From the NCBI GenBank assembly GCA_031422495.1, contig JANPLX010000001.1, forward strand, positions 1-14,275: a DNA stretch of 14,275 nt, written 5' to 3'. Below, piece after piece: positions 1 to 7,743 of the stretch (the first letter of the stretch is position 1; every line of letters starts with the position of its first letter). The notes beneath the pieces were generated by a model that saw only the letters and a program-made list of their open reading frames with translations, was not told the origin of the DNA and did no database searches. Both the position numbers and the translations under genes were made by a program. The stretch comes from Aalborgiella sp031422495 (lineage in GTDB: Bacteria; Pseudomonadota; Gammaproteobacteria; Burkholderiales; Burkholderiaceae_C).

Positions 1-28
1 TTTTTAATCGTCTTTTAGGAGCCTCATT

Positions 29-640
29 ATGATGGTACTTTACTCGGGCACGACATGCCCCTATTCGCACCGCAGCCGTTTTGTGTTGTTTGAAAAAGGC
101 ATGGATTTTGAAATCCGTGACGTTGATTTATACAACAAATCAGAAGATATATTGTTGATGAATCCTTATGGCCAAGTGCCGATTTTGGTTGAGCGCGATT
201 TGATCTTGTACGAATCAAACATCATTAACGAATACATCGATGAACGTTTTCCTCATCCTCAACTCATGCCCGGTGACCCTGTTGACCGTGCGCGCGTGCG
301 TTTGTTTTTGCTCAATTTCGAAAAAGAATTGTTTGTTCACGTCAGTACTTTAGAAAACCGTGCCAACAAGGGCAACGACAAAGTGTTGGAAAAAGCCCGC
401 GCACACATTCGCGACCGCTTGACACAACTTGCACCTGTTTTCTTGAAAAACAAATACATGTTGGGCGACAATTTCTCGATGCTTGACGTGGCGATTGCGC
501 CTTTGCTCTGGCGCTTAGATTTCTATGGCATTGAGCTCAGCAAAAATGCGGCGCCTTTGCTCAAATACGCCGAGCGCATTTTCTCGCGCCCAGCCTATAT
601 TGAAGCGTTGACGCCGTCTGAAAAGGTGATGCGTAAGTAA
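29..640 (+). CDS. sspA: Stringent starvation protein A (GST-fold, RNA polymerase-associated)
   Basis: The 203-aa product has a glutathione S-transferase fold: a thioredoxin-like N-terminal half (about residues 1-80, with the early TCPYSHR segment and the MNPYGQVPILV strand-turn-strand) and an all-helical C-terminal half. Length and sequence fit SspA (E. coli about 212 aa), which binds RNA polymerase during stringent and stationary-phase responses and is not a working GST. An AGGAG ribosome binding site at 17-21 lies 7 nt before the ATG at 29; a second ATG follows immediately at 32, so either could be used. sspB follows 28 nt downstream on the same strand, the usual sspAB operon. The promoter lies outside the window. 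A generic GST is the only realistic alternative, and the sspB neighbour argues against it. Confidence 0.95.
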   Translation: MMVLYSGTTCPYSHRSRFVLFEKGMDFEIRDVDLYNKSEDILLMNPYGQVPILVERDLILYESNIINEYIDERFPHPQLMPGDPVDRARVRLFLLNFEKELFVHVSTLENRANKGNDKVLEKARAHIRDRLTQLAPVFLKNKYMLGDNFSMLDVAIAPLLWRLDFYGIELSKNAAPLLKYAERIFSRPAYIEALTPSEKVMRK

Positions 641-668
641 TTTACTTCGCCTTAAATGGAATTAGATT

Positions 669-1124
669 GTGATTAGTTCAATAACAGCCACATCTACCTC
701 CACGCGTCCCTACCTCATTCGTGCTCTGCACGAATGGTGTATCGATAATGGTTTCACGCCATTGATCACAGTGCTGGTTGATGCGAACACACAAGTGCCG
801 AAAGAGCACGTCAAAGACAAAGAGATTGTCTTGAACCTCAGCTTCGACGCGACAAGTGGTTTGAAATTGGGCAACGATTACATAGAATTCAAAGCCAGAT
901 TTTCAGGGGTAGCACGAGATATCATTGTGCCTGTAAATCGCATCATCGCGATTTATGCGCGTGAAAACAGCCAAGGTATGGCATTCCCAAATATTGCTGC
1001 ACTCGATGCCGTCATTGACGCAGATACGAGTGCTGACAGTATTGCAAAAACAAAAGACGACCAAGCTGTAAAACAAGCTGTGACGTTAGCAGTTGCTAGA
1101 CCTGCATTAAAAATTGTGAAGTAA
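669..1124 (+). CDS. sspB: ClpXP protease specificity-enhancing factor SspB
   Basis: The 151-aa protein matches SspB, the adaptor that binds ssrA-tagged peptides and delivers them to ClpXP in the cytoplasm. The folded domain spans about residues 12-105, with the RPYLIRALHEW helix near the start and the conserved IAIYAREN strand at 93-100. A poorly conserved, charged linker (about 110-143) leads to a C-terminal RPALKIVK tail, which matches the short ClpX-docking motif ending SspB proteins. The start is a GTG at 669 with a weak upstream purine stretch (TGGAA); no in-frame ATG precedes the conserved domain, so GTG is preferred. It lies directly after sspA and is probably cotranscribed. An AT-rich inverted repeat follows the stop but lacks a convincing terminator U-tract. 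Confidence 0.95.
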   Translation: MISSITATSTSTRPYLIRALHEWCIDNGFTPLITVLVDANTQVPKEHVKDKEIVLNLSFDATSGLKLGNDYIEFKARFSGVARDIIVPVNRIIAIYARENSQGMAFPNIAALDAVIDADTSADSIAKTKDDQAVKQAVTLAVARPALKIVK

Positions 1125-1167
1125 TTTGAAAATTTCGTAAACTTTCTTGAAATTTTAAAATAGCAAC

Positions 1168-1197
1168 TTCAGAGTTACTCGAAATTCAAGTTAAAAT
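1168..1197 (+). promoter_or_regulatory. Probable promoter of the tRNA-Thr gene
   Basis: A TTCAGA element (1168-1173, 4 of 6 to the sigma-70 -35 consensus) is separated by 18 bp from TAAAAT (1192-1197, 5 of 6 to the -10). The tRNA 5' end at 1207 lies 10 nt after the -10, so transcription would begin very close to the mature end. Position is the best support; the -35 is mediocre. Read-through from sspAB is the alternative. Confidence 0.4.
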
Positions 1198-1206
1198 ACG
1201 AGATAC

Positions 1207-1282
1207 GCCGATTTAGCTCAGTTGGTAGAGCACCCGCCTTGTAAGCGGTAGGTCATCAGTTCGACTCCGATAATCGGCACCA
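1207..1282 (+). tRNA. tRNA-Thr(TGT)
   Basis: The 76-nt sequence folds into a standard cloverleaf: 7-bp acceptor GCCGATT/AATCGGC, D arm GCTC/GAGC, anticodon loop CTTGTAA, T loop TTCGACT, and an encoded CCA end. The anticodon TGT (1240-1242) reads ACA and related Thr codons, and the body resembles E. coli tRNA-Thr(UGU). Two mismatches are visible: a C-T opposition at the top of the anticodon stem (27-43) and A-C at 52-62 in the T stem; the latter, as I recall, is also present in the E. coli tRNA. A run of six T (1284-1289) follows CCA and may help termination. Confidence 0.97.
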
Positions 1283-1304
1283 CTTTTTTGTTTATTAATT
1301 TCGT

Positions 1305-1646
1305 TTAATATTTATTTTTATTAACTGAATGCGTCTGCAAGCGCACTTTTAAACGTATGTCAGTGATTTGCTTTCCCGTCGAAAGCAAGTGTGTTTGAAA
1401 TTTAGGCAGCAGTTGTCTTAATTTGGCAACCGCTGCATTCCCCTCGACAATCAAGCACCACGTAGTACCATTGACGGTTGTGTCAATGGGTCCTGCTTTT
1501 ATGGCAGGTCTTAGATTTAGGGGAATCAGCGGCTGAATGGACTGCAGCATAGCATTCGATTCACGAGACAAATCTATGAGTTTTGCTAAAGTAGGCGACT
1601 CTTGCGTTGCCTCTTCAATCGAGTAAGGTGTTTTGCGGCGATTCAT
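1305..1646 (-). CDS. dciA: DciA-like DUF721 protein (predicted DnaB helicase loader/operator)
   Basis: The 113-aa minus-strand product fits the DUF721/DciA family. DciA proteins interact with the replicative helicase DnaB and promote its loading in bacteria that lack DnaC. The core is the stretch from about residue 55 to 105, a beta-strand (TTWCLIVEGNAAVAKLRQ) followed by a helix and a final strand (ITDIRLKVRL) typical of this KH-like domain; the N-terminal part is helical and Ser/Thr-rich. It starts at an ATG (MNRRKTP) with no clear ribosome binding site. The gene diverges from the M23 peptidase, with 26 bp between start codons, and sits close to secA as in many Betaproteobacteria. It is short for the family and its sequence is divergent, so the name is less certain than the domain call. 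Confidence 0.72.
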   Translation of the reverse strand: MNRRKTPYSIEEATQESPTLAKLIDLSRESNAMLQSIQPLIPLNLRPAIKAGPIDTTVNGTTWCLIVEGNAAVAKLRQLLPKFQTHLLSTGKQITDIRLKVRLQTHSVNKNKY

Positions 1647-1660
1647 GGATCAAGTATTTT

Positions 1661-1664
1661 GGAG
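1661..1664 (+). promoter_or_regulatory. Ribosome binding site fixing the M23 peptidase start
   Basis: GGAG lies 8 nt before the ATG at 1673. The reading frame stays open upstream to 1607, but that part overlaps the dciA start on the other strand and has no comparable site, so 1673 is the preferred start. Confidence 0.6.
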
Positions 1665-1672
1665 CATTCGGT

Positions 1673-2650
1673 ATGCATTTGATTATCACTGACGCGTGGA
1701 TGGCAAAAAGCAAAGCTTTACATCTAAGCGGAACCAAATTATTGCTCGCTGGCTTTGTGAGTGCTTTATGCGTGATGCTTGTATCTGTTGGACTTTACCA
1801 CTGGGTTTTTTTAAAGGCCGCGCGTGAGGGCTGGCCCTTTGTCGGCGGCATAGTTAAATTAGTTGCTAAAGATGACTCGGTGCAGCGAGAGAGGTTTTTG
1901 CGAGAAAATTTAGATGCCATGGCTAAAAAAGTTGGTGAAATGCAAGCCAAAATGCTGCAATTAAACGCTTTGGGTGAGCGCGTCTCTGGCTTAGCTGGCT
2001 TGCCAGCGCCACTTAGCGCAGTGCCAGGTCGTGGTGGCACTTTGGTGGCTGCTCGCCCTTTGTCGTTGGAGGAGTTGCAAGCAACCTTGAACAGTCTGGA
2101 TATAGCAACTGGACAGTACGTGGATATGCTGACAGTTGCAGAGTCGAGATTATTTGATTTGAAAATTAAAAAGTCTATGATACCCACGCAGCATCCAGTT
2201 GCATCTGGAAATTTGGGTTCGTTATTTGGTAACCGCATTGACCCTATCAACGGTGGCTTAGCGATGCATACGGGGTTAGATTTCCAGGCCAACACGGGTA
2301 CACCCATCGTTGCAGCTGCTGGTGGTGTTGTCGTTACTCAGGAGTATCACGCAGCTTATGGCAATATGATTGAAATTGACCATGGCAATGATTTGATCAC
2401 ACGTTACGCTCATGCATCGCAGGTATTTGTCAAAAAGGGCGATTTGATCAAGCGCGGCAAAAAAATCGCAGAAGTCGGTACAACTGGACGCTCAACCGGG
2501 CCGCATTTGCATTTTGAGGTGCTAGTACAAAGCGTTCCGCAAGATCCGCAAAAGTTCTTGACTGCTGGTCAAGCCATGGTAAACGAACTGATTGCCAAAA
2601 ATGACAAAAACCAAAGCAAAAGGTCAGCAAACTCAAAATCAACTGAATAA
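1673..2650 (+). CDS. Membrane-anchored M23 family metallopeptidase
   Basis: The 325-aa protein has one N-terminal membrane segment (about residues 22-44) preceded by Lys residues, so the rest should face the periplasm. A helical, probably coiled-coil region (about 68-110, with a second helix at 130-165) leads to a C-terminal LytM/M23 endopeptidase domain (about 182-297). The zinc site looks intact: H199 and D203 in the HTGLD motif and H280 in GPHLHFE, with H247 (YAHAS) and H278 as likely catalytic histidines. Such enzymes cut peptidoglycan cross-links, or act as regulators when the site is lost; here it is kept. M23 genes between dciA and secA recur in Burkholderiales. The coiled coil recalls EnvC/NlpD-type or MepM-type proteins, but the exact cell-wall role cannot be told from sequence. 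Confidence 0.93.
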   Translation: MHLIITDAWMAKSKALHLSGTKLLLAGFVSALCVMLVSVGLYHWVFLKAAREGWPFVGGIVKLVAKDDSVQRERFLRENLDAMAKKVGEMQAKMLQLNALGERVSGLAGLPAPLSAVPGRGGTLVAARPLSLEELQATLNSLDIATGQYVDMLTVAESRLFDLKIKKSMIPTQHPVASGNLGSLFGNRIDPINGGLAMHTGLDFQANTGTPIVAAAGGVVVTQEYHAAYGNMIEIDHGNDLITRYAHASQVFVKKGDLIKRGKKIAEVGTTGRSTGPHLHFEVLVQSVPQDPQKFLTAGQAMVNELIAKNDKNQSKRSANSKSTE

Positions 2651-2658
2651 TTGATTTT

Positions 2659-2688
2659 TTGAGAATTGCTTGCTGGCAAAGGTAAAAT
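2659..2688 (+). promoter_or_regulatory. Probable sigma-70 promoter for the secA operon
   Basis: TTGAGA (2659-2664, 5 of 6 to -35) and TAAAAT (2683-2688, 5 of 6 to -10) are separated by 18 bp, in the 161-bp gap after the M23 gene. Transcription would begin near 2695 and give a 5' leader of about 115-120 nt before secA, long enough for regulation. No Shine-Dalgarno sequence is obvious just before the secA ATG. Confidence 0.5.
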
Positions 2689-2811
2689 CTAAGGTTATTG
2701 ACCGTAGTAATCAAACATTGAAATCTGTTTTATTATCCTCATATCTATTCATAACATTAACTAGCGACTCTGACTTGCGAGCAAATTAGCGCGTAAGTTG
2801 GCACAGTATCC

Positions 2812-5577
2812 ATGGCAAGTAACTTTCTAACGCAAATTTTTGGCAGTCGTAATGACAGGCAGTTGAAGCAATACCGTAAAACGATTGTAAAAATCAACGC
2901 ATTAGAACCATCATTGGAATCACTCAGTGATGAGCAGTTAAAAAATAAAACCCAAGAGTTTAAAGACCGAGTGACCAAAGGTGAGTCACTTGATGACCTG
3001 TTGGTTGAAGCGTTTGCAGTCGTTCGCGAAGGCTCTAAGCGCATCATGAAGCTGCGTCATTTTGATGTTCAAATGTTGGGCGGCATGTCGCTTCACAACG
3101 GTAAAATTTCAGAAATGGGCACAGGTGAAGGTAAAACTTTAACAGCTACTTTGCCCGTATATTTGAATGCTTTAACGGGTAAGGGCGTTCATGTTGTCAC
3201 CGTGAATGATTACTTGGCCAATCGTGATGCTCGCTGGATGGGTAAGTTGTACAACTTTTTGGGTTTGAGTGTTGGCATCAATTTACCAAATATGCCGCGT
3301 GAAGAGAAGCAGTCTGCTTATCGAGCTGATATCACTTACGGAACCAATAACGAGTATGGTTTCGACTACTTACGTGACAACATGGTTTACGAGGTGAATG
3401 ATCGGGTCCAACGCAGTTTGAATTACGCCATTGTTGATGAAGTAGATTCTATTTTGATCGACGAAGCCAGAACGCCATTGATCATCAGCGGTCAAGCAGA
3501 AGATCAAACCGAAATGTATGTAGCTATGAACAAAGTAGCCCCTACATTGACAAGACAAGAAGGCGAAGCTGACCCGCGCACGGGTGAGGGCGTCATCAAG
3601 CCTGGCGACTTTACTTTAGATGAGAAAACCCAGCAGGTTGTGTTAACAGAAATCGGCCATGAAAATGCTGAACGTGTGCTGGCAAACATGGGTTTGATTC
3701 CTGAAGGCTCGACCTTGTATGACCCGGCTAACATCACTTTGGTTCACCATTTGTATGCAGCTTTGCGCGCCAAGAATTTATTTCATCGCGATCAACACTA
3801 TGTGGTGCAAGAAGGTGAAATCGTCATTGTTGATGAGTTCACGGGTCGTTTGATGTCTGGTCGTCGATGGAGCGATGGCTTGCACCAAGCCGTTGAAGCC
3901 AAAGAAGGTGTGGCAATTCAAGCTGAAAATCAAACGATGGCGTCGATCACGTTTCAAAATTATTTCCGTTTGTATGGCAAATTAGCTGGCATGACTGGTA
4001 CTGCTGATACTGAAGCGTATGAATTTCAAGAAATCTATGGCTTAGAGACGTTAGTGATGCCACCCAACCGCCCTAGCCAGCGTGATGACCAGCTAGACCG
4101 TGTCTACAAAACCACACGTGAAAAATACGAGGCAGCTGTTAAAGATATTCGTGAGTGTTATGAGCGCGGGCAGCCTGTGCTGGTGGGAACTACGTCGATT
4201 GAAAATTCTGAAATTATTGACCAACTTCTGACCAAAGAAGGTTTGCCGCATCAGGTGCTCAATGCGAAACAGCATGCGCGCGAGGCAGATATTGTGGCGC
4301 AAGCTGGCCGGCCAAAGATGATCACGATTGCCACCAATATGGCTGGTCGCGGTACCGATATCGTGTTGGGCGGTAATTTGCAAATGGCGATTGATGCAGT
4401 TGAGGAAGACGAGTCTTTAGATGCATCTATAAAACTACAGCAAGTAGACACGTTGAGGACAAATTGGGCTAAGGATCACGATTTTGTCAAGTCTGTGGGC
4501 GGCCTTCGCATAGTAGCGACAGAGCGGCATGAATCGCGTCGGATTGACAACCAGCTTCGTGGACGCTCGGGTCGGCAAGGTGACAATGGCTCTTCGCGTT
4601 TCTTTTTAAGTCTTGATGATTCTTTGATGCGCATCTTTGCGGGTGATCGCGTTAAATCAATCATGGACAGGCTGAAAATGCCCGATGGCGAAGCGATAGA
4701 AGCTGGTATTGTCACGCGCAGTATTGAAAGTGCGCAACGCAAAGTTGAAGCTAGAAATTTCGATATCCGCAAGCAATTACTTGAATACGATGATGTCGCA
4801 AACGATCAACGTAAAGTGATTTATCAGCAACGCAATGATATTTTAGACGCTGCAAACTTGAGCGATCAAATTAAATCTTTACGTGAAGGCTGTTTTACGG
4901 ACTTAGTGCGTCAGTTCGTGCCGCAAGATTCTTTGGAAGAGCAATGGGATTTGGTTGGATTAGAGAAAACACTTGCGCAAGATTGGCAAATCAACATGCC
5001 TTTGGTGCAAGAAGTGCAAGCTGCTACGGCGATTGAAGACGAAGAAATCTTAGAAAAAGTGATTCAGGCTGCTGATGCTACTTTCAATGGCAAGATCGCG
5101 CAAATTGGTGAGGAAAACTTCACGCATTTTGAGCGTATGGTTTTGCTACAAAGCATTGACAGTCATTGGCGCGAACATTTGAGTGCGTTGGATTATTTAC
5201 GCCAAGGCATTCATTTGCGCGGTTATGCGCAAAAGCAACCAAAACAAGAATATAAGCGAGAAGCGTTTGAGTTGTTTGGTCAATTACTTGACGCGGTCAA
5301 AAACGAAGTCACTAAAATTTTGATGACAGTGAAAGTTCAATCCGGTGAAGAGATTGAGCGTGTTGCTGAAGATATGGAAAATCGCGCTGAAAAGATTGCG
5401 AATATAACTTATACAGCACCGACTGAAACTGGTGAAGCTCAAACAGTTGTTGACGAGTCAACGGTTAATTTGGCTTCGAAGTCCAGTGTCAATGGTATGC
5501 CACGCGTCGGTCGCAACGAGCCATGCCCTTGCGGTAGTGGAAAAAAATACAAGCAATGCCACGGTAAATTAGCTTGA
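2812..5577 (+). CDS. secA: Preprotein translocase ATPase SecA
   Basis: This 921-aa protein is a full-length SecA, the motor ATPase that drives unfolded preproteins through SecYEG in the inner membrane. The order is canonical: N-terminal helix, NBD1 with Walker A MGTGEGKT (102-109, Lys108) and Walker B DEVDS from D209, preprotein cross-linking domain, NBD2 with the TNMAGRGTDI and QLRGRSGRQGD helicase motifs, helical scaffold (MDRLKMPDGEAIEAG onward), and a C-terminal zinc-binding SEC-C tail (C905, C907, C916, H917) for SecB and lipid contact. Key residues are at nearly the same numbers as in E. coli. The ATG at 2812 begins the expected MASNFLTQIFGSRNDR. No E. coli-type secM gene precedes it, though a short leader ORF is possible. 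argJ starts 20 nt after the stop. Confidence 0.99.
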   Translation: MASNFLTQIFGSRNDRQLKQYRKTIVKINALEPSLESLSDEQLKNKTQEFKDRVTKGESLDDLLVEAFAVVREGSKRIMKLRHFDVQMLGGMSLHNGKISEMGTGEGKTLTATLPVYLNALTGKGVHVVTVNDYLANRDARWMGKLYNFLGLSVGINLPNMPREEKQSAYRADITYGTNNEYGFDYLRDNMVYEVNDRVQRSLNYAIVDEVDSILIDEARTPLIISGQAEDQTEMYVAMNKVAPTLTRQEGEADPRTGEGVIKPGDFTLDEKTQQVVLTEIGHENAERVLANMGLIPEGSTLYDPANITLVHHLYAALRAKNLFHRDQHYVVQEGEIVIVDEFTGRLMSGRRWSDGLHQAVEAKEGVAIQAENQTMASITFQNYFRLYGKLAGMTGTADTEAYEFQEIYGLETLVMPPNRPSQRDDQLDRVYKTTREKYEAAVKDIRECYERGQPVLVGTTSIENSEIIDQLLTKEGLPHQVLNAKQHAREADIVAQAGRPKMITIATNMAGRGTDIVLGGNLQMAIDAVEEDESLDASIKLQQVDTLRTNWAKDHDFVKSVGGLRIVATERHESRRIDNQLRGRSGRQGDNGSSRFFLSLDDSLMRIFAGDRVKSIMDRLKMPDGEAIEAGIVTRSIESAQRKVEARNFDIRKQLLEYDDVANDQRKVIYQQRNDILDAANLSDQIKSLREGCFTDLVRQFVPQDSLEEQWDLVGLEKTLAQDWQINMPLVQEVQAATAIEDEEILEKVIQAADATFNGKIAQIGEENFTHFERMVLLQSIDSHWREHLSALDYLRQGIHLRGYAQKQPKQEYKREAFELFGQLLDAVKNEVTKILMTVKVQSGEEIERVAEDMENRAEKIANITYTAPTETGEAQTVVDESTVNLASKSSVNGMPRVGRNEPCPCGSGKKYKQCHGKLA

Positions 5578-5597
5578 AAATTTAGCTGAAAACATCT

Positions 5598-6848
5598 ATG
5601 CCTGTTAATTTAAATGCACCACTCGCATCTTCCTTGTATGACATTGCAGGCCTTCGTATTGGCGTCGCTGAAGCTGGTATTCGAAAAGCGAATCGTAAAG
5701 ACTTGACGGTTGTCTTGATGGACGAAGGGTCATCGGTTGCGGGCGTATTTACGCAAAACAGATTCTGTGCGGCACCTGTGCAAATCTGTAGAGAGCATCT
5801 ACAAATCTCTCAACAAAACATAGCGCCATCAGCAGGTATTCGCGCCATGTTGATCAACACTGGCAATGCCAATGCGGGAACTGGCGAAGACGGTTTAATG
5901 CGAGCGCGTTCTACGTGCGAAGCTTTAGCGCAAAAATTAGGTTTGTCACCGCTGCAAGTATTGCCGTTTTCTACTGGTGTGATCATGGAATCGTTGCCGC
6001 ATGAGCGTATTGCAGCTGGTTTAGATGCTGCCATCGAAGATGCAAAAACAAGCCATTGGCTTCGTGCTGCTGAGGCGATCATGACGACTGACACTGTGCC
6101 CAAAGCATTCAGCAAGCAAATTCAAATATCTGGCAAAACTGTTAATATCACAGGCATCAGTAAAGGCGCTGGCATGATTCGGCCAAACATGGCAACCATG
6201 CTCGGCTTTATGGCGACAGACGCATCCGTAGCTCCGCAAGCCATGCAACAACTTGCCGCAGAATTAGCGCAAGGCTCGTTCAACTGCATCACTGTGGATG
6301 GCGACACTTCTACCAACGATTCTTTCGTAGTGATTGCGACCAACAAAGCAGACCATACCCCGATCAAGACTTGGTCAAGTCCAGATGGTGTTGTTCTAAA
6401 AGCTGCCATGCTGGATGTTGCACGCAACTTAGCACAAGCTATTGTGCGCGATGGCGAAGGTGCTACAAAATTTATTTCTGTGCAAGTAAATGGCGGAAAA
6501 ACCAGCGAAGAATGCCGCAAAGTCGCCTATGCCATTGCACATTCTCCTTTGGTGAAAACAGCTTTTTTTGCTAGTGACCCAAATCTTGGTCGTATTTTGG
6601 CGGCGGTTGGTTATGCAGGGATCGAAGATCTTGATCAGACCAAAATTGATTTGTTTTTAGATGACGTCAATGTGGCTACAAAAGGTGGCCGCAATCCAAA
6701 CTATCAAGAGTCAGACGGTCAACGAGTCATGAAGCAATCTGAAATCACGGTGCGAGTTGTTTTGGGTCGCGGCAGAGTTAGTGAGACGGTTTGGACTTGC
6801 GATTTGTCTTACGATTACGTCAAAATTAACGCGGACTACCGTTCTTAA
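5598..6848 (+). CDS. argJ: Bifunctional ornithine acetyltransferase / N-acetylglutamate synthase ArgJ
   Basis: The 416-aa protein is ArgJ. It transfers the acetyl group from N-acetylornithine to glutamate (the cyclic arginine pathway) and, in bifunctional forms, also makes N-acetylglutamate from acetyl-CoA. The precursor cleaves itself before a conserved Thr; here this is T200 in the NMATMLGFMATD motif, giving an alpha chain (1-199) and a beta chain (200-416) with Thr200 as nucleophile. Other family landmarks are NTGNANAGTG, STGVIMESLP, VDGDTSTNDS and DPNLGRILAAVGYAG. Length is normal. The ATG at 5598 gives the family N-terminus ending in AEAGIRKANRKDL. It lies 20 nt behind secA, is followed by the DUF815 ATPase after 28 nt, and has no own promoter that I can see. 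Whether it is mono- or bifunctional cannot be decided from sequence alone. Confidence 0.97.
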   Translation: MPVNLNAPLASSLYDIAGLRIGVAEAGIRKANRKDLTVVLMDEGSSVAGVFTQNRFCAAPVQICREHLQISQQNIAPSAGIRAMLINTGNANAGTGEDGLMRARSTCEALAQKLGLSPLQVLPFSTGVIMESLPHERIAAGLDAAIEDAKTSHWLRAAEAIMTTDTVPKAFSKQIQISGKTVNITGISKGAGMIRPNMATMLGFMATDASVAPQAMQQLAAELAQGSFNCITVDGDTSTNDSFVVIATNKADHTPIKTWSSPDGVVLKAAMLDVARNLAQAIVRDGEGATKFISVQVNGGKTSEECRKVAYAIAHSPLVKTAFFASDPNLGRILAAVGYAGIEDLDQTKIDLFLDDVNVATKGGRNPNYQESDGQRVMKQSEITVRVVLGRGRVSETVWTCDLSYDYVKINADYRS

Positions 6849-6876
6849 ATCCGTATATTTCCGAATAATTATAAAA

Positions 6877-7743
6877 ATGAATGAGCATTTCGAGAAATTT
6901 TTAGTTCGCGCCGAATCTTTGGTAGCCAGACTGGAAGCAACCCTTCCGCAAGCTTTGACTGCTCCTGATTGGAATAGCGCTATTGCATTTCGCTACAGAA
7001 AACGTAGCATCAATCACGGCTCTTTGGAGCCGGTTCGGCATATTGACGCGACTCGCTTGAGTGATTTGAAAGAAATTGATGTTCAAAAAGAAAAGATTGA
7101 ACGCAATACCAAGCAATTTGTAGATGGTAAATCGGCCAACAATGTTTTGCTTACTGGCGCACGTGGTACGGGCAAATCATCGCTGATCAAAGCTTGTTTG
7201 AACGAATATTCAACTCTTGGGCTGCGTTTGATTGAGGTAGATAAAGCTGATTTGGTTGATTTGCCAGATATTGTCGATGTGGTATCAGATCGTCCGGAAA
7301 AATTCATCGTTTATTGCGATGATTTGAGTTTTGAAGAGGGTGAGCCAGGCTACAAAGCTTTGAAGTCAATATTAGATGGTTCCATTGCTGCGGCATCGCC
7401 GAATGTGCTTATTTACGCCACCAGTAACCGCAGGCATCTGCTGCCAGAGTACATGAAGGAAAACTTGACATACCAACATACTGATGATGGTGAAGTGCAT
7501 CCTGGTGAAGGTGTTGAGGAAAAAATTTCATTGTCTGAGCGGTTTGGCTTATGGATCAGCTTTTACCCTTTCAACCAAGAGGAATATCTAGCTATCGTGG
7601 CTCAATGGTTGAATTTCTTTGGCATTGAGATGCAAAAAGTACCAGAAGCAAGGCAGCAGTCTTTGGTCTGGGCTTTAGAGCGTGGCTCGCGTAGTGGACG
7701 TGTCGCCTACCAATTCGCACGTGATTTTGCTGGTCGCACTTGA
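6877..7743 (+). CDS. DUF815-family AAA+ ATPase of unknown function
   Basis: The 288-aa product is a P-loop ATPase of the DUF815 type. Walker A is GARGTGKS (94-101, Lys100), Walker B is VYCDD (145-149), and a sensor-1-like strand (VLIYATSNRRHLLPE) follows; these fit AAA+ ATPases. Residues 1-90 are helical and include an IAFRYRKR segment. No helicase, protease or DNA-binding domain is attached, so its client is unknown. The frame is open upstream to 6757, but that part overlaps the end of argJ; the ATG at 6877 gives the normal family N-terminus, although no clear ribosome binding site precedes it. It sits between argJ and a Nudix gene whose TTG start overlaps this stop, implying translational coupling. 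The fold is secure and the role is not. Confidence 0.92.
   Translation: MNEHFEKFLVRAESLVARLEATLPQALTAPDWNSAIAFRYRKRSINHGSLEPVRHIDATRLSDLKEIDVQKEKIERNTKQFVDGKSANNVLLTGARGTGKSSLIKACLNEYSTLGLRLIEVDKADLVDLPDIVDVVSDRPEKFIVYCDDLSFEEGEPGYKALKSILDGSIAAASPNVLIYATSNRRHLLPEYMKENLTYQHTDDGEVHPGEGVEEKISLSERFGLWISFYPFNQEEYLAIVAQWLNFFGIEMQKVPEARQQSLVWALERGSRSGRVAYQFARDFAGRT

Noticed and set aside
1129..1156. AT-rich inverted repeat (AAAATTTC / GAAATTTT) after sspB
   Set aside because: The stem is only A-T pairs apart from one, the loop is 12 nt, and A rather than T follows, so it is not a credible terminator.
1607..1672. Upstream in-frame extension of the M23 peptidase
   Set aside because: It overlaps the dciA start on the other strand, lacks a ribosome binding site, and adds residues before the membrane anchor. 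The GGAG-preceded ATG at 1673 is better.
1795..2307. A 170-codon minus-strand open frame inside the M23 peptidase gene
   Set aside because: It is antisense to a well-supported gene with an intact zinc site, and shows no family features.
2699..2727. Alternative secA promoter with TTGACC as -35
   Set aside because: The matching -10 position reads AAATCT, much weaker than the TTGAGA / TAAAAT pair at 2659-2688.
6122..6520. A 132-codon minus-strand open frame inside argJ
   Set aside because: It is a shadow of the argJ reading frame, Ser/Ala/Pro-rich as such shadows usually are, with no recognisable domain.
6757..6876. Upstream in-frame extension of the DUF815 ATPase into argJ
   Set aside because: It lies almost entirely inside the argJ coding region, and the ATG at 6877 gives the expected family N-terminus.
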